From JANQPA01 sp964548175 (GTDB taxonomy: Bacteria > Bacteroidota > Bacteroidia > Chitinophagales > Saprospiraceae): DNA of 64,000 bases. Below, piece after piece: positions 8,701 to 15,704 of this stretch (the stretch's first letter is position 1; the number at the start of each line of letters is the position of its first letter). Under the pieces are notes generated by a model that worked only from the letters and a program-made list of their open reading frames with translations, ran no database searches and had not been told where the DNA came from. The translations under genes were made by a program, and so were the position numbers. The stretch spans positions 1-64,000 of the forward strand of contig CAZJQS010000019.1 of assembly GCA_964548175.1 (NCBI GenBank), given 5' to 3'.

Positions 8701-9333
8701 AGCCACAGCCGAAGAGCAGTCGTCGGTTTCCAGTACAGCTCGATAGTCCATACAAAAACGTTCGGCTGTTCTGAGGTAATTAATGCGTTTACTAAAAGAT
8801 TCGGCGGCGTTCATGGCCGCATCCAGGAATGACTGGTACAATTTCTGGTAGGCCTTTTTAACCTTATTCCGGTCATTGGAGGTGGTGAAGGAAGCATCGC
8901 TTAGGAAGCGGGCCTGGTCCAGCCAGGCCATCTTATCATTATAAGACGAGCTTTCAGAAGCGAGACCTAATAATCGATCGATCTCCTGGCCATAAGCATT
9001 AGCTAGTTTTTCAGCGATGAGCTTTTCACAGTCATTTTTCAGTTGATCCATACAAATGCTGCGTGCCCGGAGCAGTAGTTCTCTTTTCTTATTAAACCCA
9101 TTCTCCTTATCCGCTTCCGAAATCAGTTTATTAAACTCCTTTAGGGCAGAGGATTTATCCTCCTGACCGGATTGACCTTTCCGGCTTCTCTGGTCTTTTT
9201 CGGTGATGGCTACTTCCGCTTTTCTAATGACCGTATCACCTTTCACTGGCCGGACTACTGGTTTTTGCGCATTTATCGCTAAAGACAGCAGCAGCAGTAT
9301 TCCCATTATCGATATTGTTTTCGCAGGTCGCAT
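5701..9333 (-). CDS. Large secreted helical-repeat (TPR-like) protein, unknown function
   Basis: 1210 residues from ATG 9333, chosen because it opens a good signal peptide (MRPAKTISIMGILLLLSLAINA-Q); the frame extends further upstream without signal features. After a Lys/Arg-rich linker (about 25-60) almost the whole chain is helical, with repeated units rich in A, E, Q, L and Y such as KMAWLDQARFL, RINYLRTAERFC, EEQLRYLEQAQE and QKIQKLDQAQQL. Spacing is about 60-75 residues per unit, as in degenerate TPR or SEL1-like solenoids. Recurrent cysteines of the form C.....C occur in the first third. The C-terminal 60 residues are very basic and aromatic (KKAYKKHYKKIS). No T9SS sorting domain is seen, so a periplasmic location is likely. 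Function unknown. Confidence 0.8.
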   Translation of the reverse strand: MRPAKTISIMGILLLLSLAINAQKPVVRPVKGDTVIRKAEVAITEKDQRSRKGQSGQEDKSSALKEFNKLISEADKENGFNKKRELLLRARSICMDQLKNDCEKLIAEKLANAYGQEIDRLLGLASESSSYNDKMAWLDQARFLSDASFTTSNDRNKVKKAYQKLYQSFLDAAMNAAESFSKRINYLRTAERFCMDYRAVLETDDCSSAVASYAQRMFNDALSRKEYASARDICSEFSAVSNCEQAIYQAQYDQLVNEALSGNNFDRQKAQLEQARELCNRYLQNGCARSINTHLRHVYSNELNRLLNEAARSRDLRSQLQVFAEAEALCGEAYSPEDCQARINEKRGQAFHFSFDELMEDITRSNDYEEQKEMLKEAERLIAKGQLPKERWEEIGRLKKQIHYNQLQKLLQYRSGSIEEQLRYLEQAQEINQNFLQYAYNQSIQERRTYLVTQQVYALLRTGNDRFSEKIQKLDQAQQLIQQLDQRSRFKLAQEIGKERREVVVREYDDLVYAAREERYLDKKMSKYDQAIRFCGEFPEELSASRGDCRNLQQERREVVVDVYRNMLSNAQSEIQAEQFDKALSILSKAEGVYKLYSNDLTSEMPVSAAYQQLYNQFLSTAKSYARQRNYDKARALLQEAGQLEGQRYWVVAAANSVDSQLEEIDRMEMDDKLQQLERLQNESSQIAGSLALLKTTNQLFSQKRKAFTEQQANRLRLVSAALVRSGMQLNRQYLSAARFEDARALLNELQSMAAGKETDLISATLVNELRKTFSEYYQLQLDQTAQQISIDLPAATRQLDRLYAQLQEDQAIKGLEMQEDRMMGQYRRIFEKYQDEILKQLSQANFNTAALENELDRFYQTHQFVFSKKEYQSAQKGMAFAKKVEQAKWKDRQQAYVESLDLWIEAINLVDFAPASYRRPGLLAELNQKRNTAYAAEVDQRMAQLRSSTYEQARIEGYRAMQAFIEEHQLPLSAYALDEKRRLKDDIFGDICVERNEQYYIKMELGDRAVGNMDYTSALQYFRQALEVAQEFPECGVDLSRVQRKIGEYEVAAAFQQRKAELERLEEKVHSGTQESNFRAYQDAYTSLNAFYLDNIINKGYGLNLVPYQRKILQIRNNDFLSFVVWSNCTKLTELNFTNSLLRQLVEDNSLPAFKLEALAEKMAEENYRAFGGKNYKTSFERYEMEELKRDKRFRKFKKAYKKHYKKIS

Positions 9334-9637
9334 AGGCTTTGGTTTTTGTAGTTCTACTATATGGAACCCCTGTCGGGGTTTTATAGCCAGTTTAATAATA
9401 ACAATTTGGATATTTGTTTTTTTGCATTCTACATACAAAAACCTATACTTTCAATAGCAGCATTGCGGATTAACAGCATGGTAACCGGCAGTGGAGAAAG
9501 GTTTAATAACTTTAATGCATAGGAAAAGGGAATTTAAGGCTTTGTTAAGGGACCAAAATATGAATTAAAGTTTTAACTCATGTATTAACAGAGGGAGTCA
9601 AAGGATCTTTCCGGAAAAAAGCGGGGTAAACTTTTCA
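9334..9637. other. Intergenic region with one short hairpin
   Basis: 304 bp upstream of the large TPR-like gene. It holds a 6-bp hairpin AACCCC-TGTC-GGGGTT at 9365-9380 in the leader of that gene, and otherwise AT-rich DNA. No convincing gene or promoter was seen. Confidence 0.4.
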
Positions 9638-10504
9638 TCAGGCGCCGGACACCGAAACCGTACGCGGCAAAGTTTCCTCTCCTTCTGTTTCCCAGGATAT
9701 GGTCGTTTTATTGCCATTCTGATCGAACAATCGTTTGACGAGGCGGAGTTGGTGGGTGTATTTTCCCTGTTCTTCATCGAAGATGCCGAAATGATCGATC
9801 TTATCCAGGCGCACTTTGCCATGGGCATGAAGAATACGTTGATCAGGAAAAACAAGACCGGTATGAGTGATGCGGCCGTTCCTGTTTTGGAAGAAAGCCA
9901 GGTCGCCGGGTTGGGTTTGTTCGATAAAATCGATATTTTCCCCGCAATACACTTGCTGTTCGGGAAAGCGAGGCAGATGAATACCAGCCATTTTGTAGAT
10001 CATCTGATTCAGGCCGGAGCTATCGATACCGAAAGGCGAACGTCCGCCCCATTGATAAGGGGCATTGAGGTATCGGCGGGCCACCTTTAAGATAAAATCA
10101 ATGGGTTGCTTGATCTTCTCCGTAAATACGGCCTGACCGCTGAAGGTAAAAGGTTGTTCCGCCAAAAACAGGCGAATGCCGTCAAAACGAGGTAATACGC
10201 CCCCCAGGGGAATGGCAATAAATTCCTTCTCTCCCATGATCGGCTGAAAAAGTTCCAGGCTGTAGGCTTGTTCCGAGAAGTAAGAGCGATACTCATTTGG
10301 GGTGATGGGCATGACTTGATTGGCCCTGACCCAGCCTGTGCATTGATCCCAGGGGCATCGAATGTGGTACCATTGTTTTCCTCTGCGATCCAACAGCTCG
10401 AATGCTTCTCCGAAAAGCAACTGAGAGACCTGTTCTGCTTTATGAGCAGGCGTAGAACGAATAGGGGCCACGCTAAGCGGGCAAACGCCGTAATTTATTG
10501 TCAT
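9638..10504 (-). CDS. C40 (NlpC/P60) family protein with SH3b domains, catalytic Cys replaced by Ser
   Basis: 288 residues. Residues 1-65 and about 70-135 are SH3b domains; about 140-270 is the NlpC/P60 domain. The context APYQWGGRSPFGID is typical of Bacteroidota gamma-D-glutamyl-diamino-acid peptidases, in which DCSG carries the nucleophile. Here the motif reads D161-S162-S163-G164, with codon AGC at 10019-10021. The histidines (THTGLV, H214; HAHG, 226-228) are kept. There is no signal peptide, as in related cytoplasmic enzymes that recycle murein peptides. Either the protein is a pseudo-enzyme, a Ser variant, or the base at 10021 is a sequencing error. Family certain, activity in doubt. 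Confidence 0.9.
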   Translation of the reverse strand: MTINYGVCPLSVAPIRSTPAHKAEQVSQLLFGEAFELLDRRGKQWYHIRCPWDQCTGWVRANQVMPITPNEYRSYFSEQAYSLELFQPIMGEKEFIAIPLGGVLPRFDGIRLFLAEQPFTFSGQAVFTEKIKQPIDFILKVARRYLNAPYQWGGRSPFGIDSSGLNQMIYKMAGIHLPRFPEQQVYCGENIDFIEQTQPGDLAFFQNRNGRITHTGLVFPDQRILHAHGKVRLDKIDHFGIFDEEQGKYTHQLRLVKRLFDQNGNKTTISWETEGEETLPRTVSVSGA

Positions 10505-10684
10505 ACCTTTTTTTTACATATAAATTCGCCGGCAGATTCAGGCAAGAGCCTAGGTTATATACAAACTTAACAAATATCAAGGGGTTGAACAAAATTTTTC
10601 GGGTTGAAGCCCATTTCCCGAACACTTATTTTTTAGCGCAGGAAGGTAATAATTATATTTACCAGCCGTTTTTAAAAAAGTGTG

Positions 10685-10709
10685 AATCAATCCACAGGAC
10701 GGATTGATT
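10685..10709 (+). promoter_or_regulatory. Terminator-like hairpin before porP
   Basis: AATCAATCC and GGATTGATT flank ACAGGAC, followed by TTTTTC, 27 bp ahead of the porP start. It has the shape of an intrinsic terminator in a leader, which would suggest attenuation, but no leader peptide or alternative structure was identified. Confidence 0.4.
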
Positions 10710-10736
10710 TTTTCATTGTTACTAAGAACAAACCTA

Positions 10737-11795
10737 ATGAGAAAATTCCTACCTTTTATTATAGTATGCTTTGTGTTTATGCAGGCAGCCCAGGCGCAGG
10801 ATCCACAGTTCAGCCAGTTCTTTGCTGCCCCGTTAACTTTGAATCCGGCCTTATCCGGGGCCTTCAATGGTAAGTACAGAGTGGGATTAGTCTATCGCAA
10901 TCAATGGCAAAATCAACTGGAAACACCTATTGTCACGTATGCTGCCGCTGCCGATTTCAGGTTTGGATTAGACAATAGGGGCAAAAGGTCACAGGACGGG
11001 ATAGGCGCCGGCATCTTGTTTTATGCCGACCGTTTCGGCAATACCGGCTTTACGACCAATCAGATCAGCATATCCGGTGCTTACCATAAATCGCTGAACG
11101 ATTTCAACGATCAGTACCTGACCATCGGCGCCCAGATCGGCATTGCACAGCGTAACGTAAATTTCGAGAACATTTTTTTCCAGGATCAATTCAACGGGTC
11201 CAACGGATATACAGACCCCACGGGAGAAGTTTTTCCCGAAAACAATTTCACGTATTCAGATTTCGGTATCGGCATCAACTATACCCTTGCTCCGGATAAC
11301 GGGTGGGCGCTCTTTGCCGGGGCTGCCTTACACCACATTATGGAACCTGAGGTCTCTTTTTATACTAATGAAGAAAATCCATCGGAGAGCAACAGCAATA
11401 CTTTATATAGAAAATATACAGCTTATTTAGCAGGACAAGTGCCTTTATCCAATTCCGTTCAGTTCCACCCCCGGGCGTTGATCCATCTGCAAGGGCCTCA
11501 CCGCATGGTTAATGCAGGTTCGAACATTCGGCTGTTGATGAATGAATTTGCAGGGACCGCTGTTCACGTCGGTGGTTGGGCCCGCATGACAAGAGGCACC
11601 GTAGCTCCTTTTGTAATGGACTCTGCGGTAGCCATGGCAGGGTTTGAATTTAACAATATCCTGATAGGCTTCAGCTACGACATTGGCGTGGGCAGCCTTG
11701 ACTTAGGCAATCCACGCAACAGAGGCGTTTTTGAGGTCAGCATCGCGTATCTGGGGAATTATGACTATTCCTCAGTCTTTTGCCCTAAATTCTGA
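10737..11795 (+). CDS. PorP/SprF family type IX secretion system outer membrane protein
   Basis: 352 residues from ATG 10737, which begins the signal peptide (MRKFLPFIIVCFVFMQAAQAQ). The mature start DPQFSQFFAAPLTLNPALSG is the hallmark of the PorP/SprF family. Alternating hydrophobic beta strands follow and the chain ends in the usual GVFEVSIAYLG strand. PorP/SprF proteins are 14-stranded outer membrane barrels that work with the T9SS; some anchor adhesins such as SprB, others are dedicated to one cargo. No adhesin gene is next to it, so the partner is unknown. The start at 10704 was rejected since it gives no signal peptide. Confidence 0.93.
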   Translation: MRKFLPFIIVCFVFMQAAQAQDPQFSQFFAAPLTLNPALSGAFNGKYRVGLVYRNQWQNQLETPIVTYAAAADFRFGLDNRGKRSQDGIGAGILFYADRFGNTGFTTNQISISGAYHKSLNDFNDQYLTIGAQIGIAQRNVNFENIFFQDQFNGSNGYTDPTGEVFPENNFTYSDFGIGINYTLAPDNGWALFAGAALHHIMEPEVSFYTNEENPSESNSNTLYRKYTAYLAGQVPLSNSVQFHPRALIHLQGPHRMVNAGSNIRLLMNEFAGTAVHVGGWARMTRGTVAPFVMDSAVAMAGFEFNNILIGFSYDIGVGSLDLGNPRNRGVFEVSIAYLGNYDYSSVFCPKF

Positions 11796-12947
11796 TCACA
11801 TCAACTGAACGTTATCTACGATCTCCAGTCCATAACCGATCAAACCGATCCGGCGACGAGGGTGGCTGGTGAGCAATTTCATCTTGCTGACTTTCAGGTC
11901 CCGTAAGATCTGAGCCCCAACGCCAAAATCGCGCTGCTCCATATCGCTTTTGATGGAAAAAGATTCGCCTTTTTCTTTTAGGTTTTTGTAATGGTCCAGT
12001 CTTTGCAGGAGCGCATCTTTCTTTTCACTATGCCTCATATAAAGGAGGACGCCTTTCCCTTCTTCTGCGATCAGCTCCACCGCCCGGTCCAGTTGTGCTC
12101 CATAGCCCTCGAACAAGGAGCCTATGATCTCTCCTGTTTCCGTGGAAGAGTGAACCCGCACCAGAACCGGTTCGGACTCTTTCCACTCTCCTTTTTTGAT
12201 GGCCAGATGAACATCACCTGTAGTAATTTGCTTGTAAGCGATCACTTCAAATTCTCCGAAACGGGTGGGCAGGTTAACGGAGATCTCGCGGGTGATCAGA
12301 CGCTCATGCCGCATGCGGTAGGCCACAAGGTCTTTGATAGCAATGATCTTCAGATCGAAACGCTCGGCAATTTTCATCAAATGAGGCAGCCTTGCCATGC
12401 TGCCGTCCTCGTTCAGTATTTCCACCAGTACGCCTGCCGGAGCAAATCCAGCCAGCCGGGCCAGATCGATGGCTGCTTCCGTATGTCCGGTACGCCGCAG
12501 TACGCCGCCGGTCTTGGCTCTAAGCGGGAAAATATGCCCAGGACGAGCAAAGTCACTGGCTTGCGTTTTGGGATCCACTAAGGCCAGAATGCCCTTAGCC
12601 CGATCATGAGCGCTGATGCCAGTCGTACAGCCGTGCCCGATCAGGTCCACAGATACGGTAAAAGCAGTTTCATGAAGGGCGGTATTGGAAGACACCATCA
12701 TTTCCAGTCCCAACTCATCCGCCCTTTTTTCATCTATGGGTGCGCAGATCAGTCCGCGGCCGTAGGTGGCCATGAAATTGATGATTTCCGGAGTGATGCA
12801 TTCAGCTGCGCAGATAAAATCCCCTTCATTTTCCCGATCCTCATCATCGACGACGATGATGATCTTGCCGTTCTTGATGTCCTCCAGGGCTTCATCAATG
12901 GTATTCAGTTTGATTTGGTCAGTTTCGTTTGGTAGGTTGCCAGACAT
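11796..12947 (-). CDS. ribB: 3,4-dihydroxy-2-butanone-4-phosphate synthase with degenerate GTP cyclohydrolase II domain (RibBA-like)
   Basis: 383 residues. Residues 1-210 form an intact DHBP synthase domain: DDEDRENEGD (34-43), the THxx-like segment HGCTTGIS and RTGHTEAAIDL (152-162), which bind ribulose-5-phosphate and metal. It makes the four-carbon precursor of riboflavin. Residues 215-383 align with GTP cyclohydrolase II, but the zinc cysteines (canonical SEC...RCDCG) read SST...FEGYG at 267-283 and the catalytic QEGRGIGL block reads RHSEKKDALL at 305-314. The end (DFGVGAQILRDL, IGLIGYGLEIV) is kept. The second half is therefore probably inactive. It is the last gene of the operon and overlaps the glycosyltransferase gene by 29 bp. 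Confidence 0.92.
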   Translation of the reverse strand: MSGNLPNETDQIKLNTIDEALEDIKNGKIIIVVDDEDRENEGDFICAAECITPEIINFMATYGRGLICAPIDEKRADELGLEMMVSSNTALHETAFTVSVDLIGHGCTTGISAHDRAKGILALVDPKTQASDFARPGHIFPLRAKTGGVLRRTGHTEAAIDLARLAGFAPAGVLVEILNEDGSMARLPHLMKIAERFDLKIIAIKDLVAYRMRHERLITREISVNLPTRFGEFEVIAYKQITTGDVHLAIKKGEWKESEPVLVRVHSSTETGEIIGSLFEGYGAQLDRAVELIAEEGKGVLLYMRHSEKKDALLQRLDHYKNLKEKGESFSIKSDMEQRDFGVGAQILRDLKVSKMKLLTSHPRRRIGLIGYGLEIVDNVQLM

Positions 12948-14106
12948 TCGTTTTTATTCCTTTTAAAAATTTCCAGAAACCGGCTAACAGCGCCAGGTTC
13001 ATCAAAATAAAGTAACGCAGGCTTCTCAGCGGCCCCCAGTTGAAGCCTAACTGTGAAAACAGCCAGTCCAACAAAGGTACAAGGATCAGACATATAACCA
13101 ACAAGAAAAATAAAAGTTGGTAAAAAGCCAGGCCCTTCCAGGCCAGATAACCGCTGCTGACCAGCAGCAACAGCAAAAAAAAGGGGCCCAGCCACCTCAG
13201 GACCTTATGAGAAAAAAAGGCAAAATTCAGTGGTTGGAGTGGCGGCCACCACAAAGAGCGGAAAGTAGCGAGGTTTTGAAAATTACCAGCCGAGATCCTT
13301 CGTTTACGTCGGTATTCAACTGCTATATCGTGAGATACCGCTTCATAACAGACCGCTTCCAGTTCGTTAATGGCCTTTCCTCCTTTTTCAAAAGCTTTCA
13401 TGGCAATGAAAAAATCGTCTACCAGGAAATTGGAGGGCACTTCATGAAAATGCGAAGCCCTGATCATGTAACAACCGCCGAAGGGGCCCACCATTTTCCC
13501 CCAGATCATCCCTTCCCAGTGTTTCAGCCATACCTCCAAGGAAATGTACTGATTTTCGACCTTCGAAATGCCTTTCTTTTTCATACCGGTATGCACCATA
13601 TGGGCATCAGCTAAAACTATTTCAGGATCTTTAAAATGGCTGGCCAACAGGCGAATGACCGGTGGTGTTAAAAAAACATTGGCGTCGGTGATTAAAAACA
13701 ATGAATCGGGTTTAAGGCCTCCTGCCTCAATTTTTTCCACAAGGGCATTGATCACCCCTGGTTTGCCCTGACGATGCGAAAAAGGAAAAAAATGAATATG
13801 CGCGTACTGTTCGGCATATTGCCGGACAATCTCGTTCGTGCGGTCGGAAGAGCAGTCAGAACCGATCCAGATGTGTATTTTTTCGGGAAAATAATCCTGA
13901 GTGACTAAGGTATCGATTTTTTCGGCTACCACTTTTTCTTCATTATATAGTGACATCAATACGTGAACGAGCGGCCATTCTTCCCTATTTTGATAGACAA
14001 GGTCATGCTGCTTTCGTCCTCGCGCCAATATCCATAAAATGGCGGGATAAAGTACATAGGTATGCATCAAAGCCAGCCAACTGATCCAGAAAACAATGCC
14101 CATCAT
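12919..14106 (-). CDS. Membrane glycosyltransferase, GT2 family
   Basis: 395 residues. A transmembrane helix at 3-24 is followed by a GT-A fold: PLVHVLMSLYNEEKVVAEKI, IGSDCSSDRTNEIV, and LITDANVFL (the DxD-like metal site), then VDDFFIAMKAFEKGG. Three hydrophobic helices fill the last 100 residues. This is the architecture of processive or lipid-linked GT2 enzymes that build surface polysaccharide on the cytoplasmic face. It overlaps the upstream GT4 gene by 4 bp and the downstream ribB gene by 29 bp, so all are one transcript. Donor and acceptor sugars cannot be read from the sequence. Confidence 0.92.
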   Translation of the reverse strand: MMGIVFWISWLALMHTYVLYPAILWILARGRKQHDLVYQNREEWPLVHVLMSLYNEEKVVAEKIDTLVTQDYFPEKIHIWIGSDCSSDRTNEIVRQYAEQYAHIHFFPFSHRQGKPGVINALVEKIEAGGLKPDSLFLITDANVFLTPPVIRLLASHFKDPEIVLADAHMVHTGMKKKGISKVENQYISLEVWLKHWEGMIWGKMVGPFGGCYMIRASHFHEVPSNFLVDDFFIAMKAFEKGGKAINELEAVCYEAVSHDIAVEYRRKRRISAGNFQNLATFRSLWWPPLQPLNFAFFSHKVLRWLGPFFLLLLLVSSGYLAWKGLAFYQLLFFLLVICLILVPLLDWLFSQLGFNWGPLRSLRYFILMNLALLAGFWKFLKGIKTNVWQPTKRN

Positions 14107-15305
14107 TTTTTAATCAGTTGTTTGTAAGCATACATCAATTCTTTTCCCAGGCGCTGGTGATCAAAACGTCTTTCTACCAGTGTCCTGGCATTTTTGCCAA
14201 TTACGCCTGCTGCATTTTCCTGGAGCAGATATTCTATTGCTTTCACGAATTCGTAGGGCGTATCAGCGATCAGGACTTCCTCCTGATGCCCCGCGGTAAT
14301 TCCTTCTAACCCCATAGCGGTTGTAATGACTACTCTTCCCAAAGCCATGGCTTCAATGATCTTAACGCGCATACCACTACCGGAGAGTAAGGGGACGACC
14401 ATTACGGGAAAGTTGTTGATGAAAGCTTTGGCGTCAGAGACTTCTCCATGGACGACCAGGCCCGGCCTCTGTGGTCGCTTCAGCCACTCCGGCGCATTTC
14501 TTCCTGCAACGTGAAAAGACACTTCCGGGAAACGGCTGTAAATATCCGGCCAGACATGGTCCAGGAACCATTTCAATCCCTCTGTATTTGGCATCCAATC
14601 CAAGGAGCCGATAAAAGAAAGGTGAAGCTCGCCGGTCAAGGTCTCCCAGTCGGGTTGGTATTCTTCACTTGGCAACCCTATTGGAATGGTGATATCGTTG
14701 CCGCTGTACCCCAGCTGACGCAAGCGTTTGCGATCGCGTTCCGTAATGGCCGCCAGCAGGTCAAAGGCCCCCATCTGATCCAGTTCGTAACGTCGGAGTT
14801 TTCGGGTAAGATAAGCCAGATACCAGCGCTTCAGCCCCCAGCGGGTATTGCGAACGATGCGCTGCCAGATCTCAAACTCTACATTGTGCGTACGAAGGAC
14901 GATCTTAGCGGTGGAATACCTGCGGATCAAAGGAATGTAAGGCGTCAGGTATAAAGTCTCGAGTTGTATGAGATCGTAACTTTTTTGTTGTAGCTTTTCT
15001 TTCAGGAATTCTTCAAAGTTTTTGCTTTCAAAGCGCGAGATATGGTAGGAATGAGGCGTAAACAGATTCTTTAACGCCTGCACCGGTTTGATCCGATTAT
15101 CGACCGGAACAGCAGTTACACACGAGTAATGTTGCAATTCGGGCGCCTGATGGTCGACAGCCACTTCATGCCTGGAGGTATTCATTGCCAGCAGGTCTAT
15201 ATTAGCCCCCTGCAGGGCCAGTGACCGGCTTAGATTCAGGATAGCCAGGGATTCGCCGTCTCTGACCGGGCAGGGGAACTTTTTACACAATTGCAGTATT
15301 TTCAT
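14103..15305 (-). CDS. Glycosyltransferase, GT4 (GT-B) family
   Basis: 400 residues of GT-B type. The N-terminus MKILQLCKKFPCPVRDGES and LRTHNVEFEIW are common to family 4 enzymes. The C-terminal donor site includes LSFIGSLDWMPNTEGLKWF and SGSGMRVKIIEAMALG, in which the glutamates form the EX7E motif. It transfers an activated hexose to a glycan or lipid carrier. It starts 22 bp after the cupin gene and overlaps the GT2 gene by 4 bp, so the two transferases probably act on the same polymer. Confidence 0.92.
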   Translation of the reverse strand: MKILQLCKKFPCPVRDGESLAILNLSRSLALQGANIDLLAMNTSRHEVAVDHQAPELQHYSCVTAVPVDNRIKPVQALKNLFTPHSYHISRFESKNFEEFLKEKLQQKSYDLIQLETLYLTPYIPLIRRYSTAKIVLRTHNVEFEIWQRIVRNTRWGLKRWYLAYLTRKLRRYELDQMGAFDLLAAITERDRKRLRQLGYSGNDITIPIGLPSEEYQPDWETLTGELHLSFIGSLDWMPNTEGLKWFLDHVWPDIYSRFPEVSFHVAGRNAPEWLKRPQRPGLVVHGEVSDAKAFINNFPVMVVPLLSGSGMRVKIIEAMALGRVVITTAMGLEGITAGHQEEVLIADTPYEFVKAIEYLLQENAAGVIGKNARTLVERRFDHQRLGKELMYAYKQLIKK

Positions 15306-15327
15306 GGACCTAGTCGATAAGGTGGTT

Positions 15328-15696
15328 TCAATGTTCTTTGATGATTTCCTGTTCGGCTGACCAGGGGGGCGAAACTACGCAATAAAATTCGAGCTGATTC
15401 CGGCCGGTGTTTTCGATCCATTGTTCTTCTCCGGCGGGGATGAACACCACCTGTCCCTCTCCTACTTCCTGTTTTTTCCCTCCAATACTTACCCGGCCTT
15501 TACCTTTAACGATGATGTATAATTCTGAACTATTTTCCAAAATATGTGGCAAGGAATGATGGCCAGGATCCAACCTCGCATATGCCAGGCTGTAATTGAG
15601 TTCGACCGGGTCATTTTTTGGATGCAGGATCTCCTGAATAACCGTATGGTCGCCAGCGAGGAAACTGGTGACTGCTGCTTTGTCTTTAATAAACAT
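15328..15696 (-). CDS. Single-domain cupin protein
   Basis: 122 residues forming one beta barrel. Cupin motif 1 is HSLPHILENSSELYIIVKGKG and motif 2 is GEGQVVFIPAGEEQWIEN; the usual metal ligands His, His and Glu are present in motif 1 while the motif 2 His is replaced (PAGEEQ). It lies 8 bp after the M1 peptidase gene and 22 bp before the GT4 gene. Such small cupins include sugar-phosphate isomerase-like and regulatory proteins; the position next to glycosyltransferases fits a sugar-related role, but this is inference. Confidence 0.82.
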   Translation of the reverse strand: MFIKDKAAVTSFLAGDHTVIQEILHPKNDPVELNYSLAYARLDPGHHSLPHILENSSELYIIVKGKGRVSIGGKKQEVGEGQVVFIPAGEEQWIENTGRNQLEFYCVVSPPWSAEQEIIKEH

Positions 15697-15704
15697 TGTT
15701 TTAT

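Noticed and set aside
9334..9438. 35-codon extension of the large TPR-like protein
   Set aside because: It would bury the signal peptide that starts at 9333.
11991..12581. 196-codon plus-strand frame
   Set aside because: Antisense to ribB; no signal, domain or promoter.
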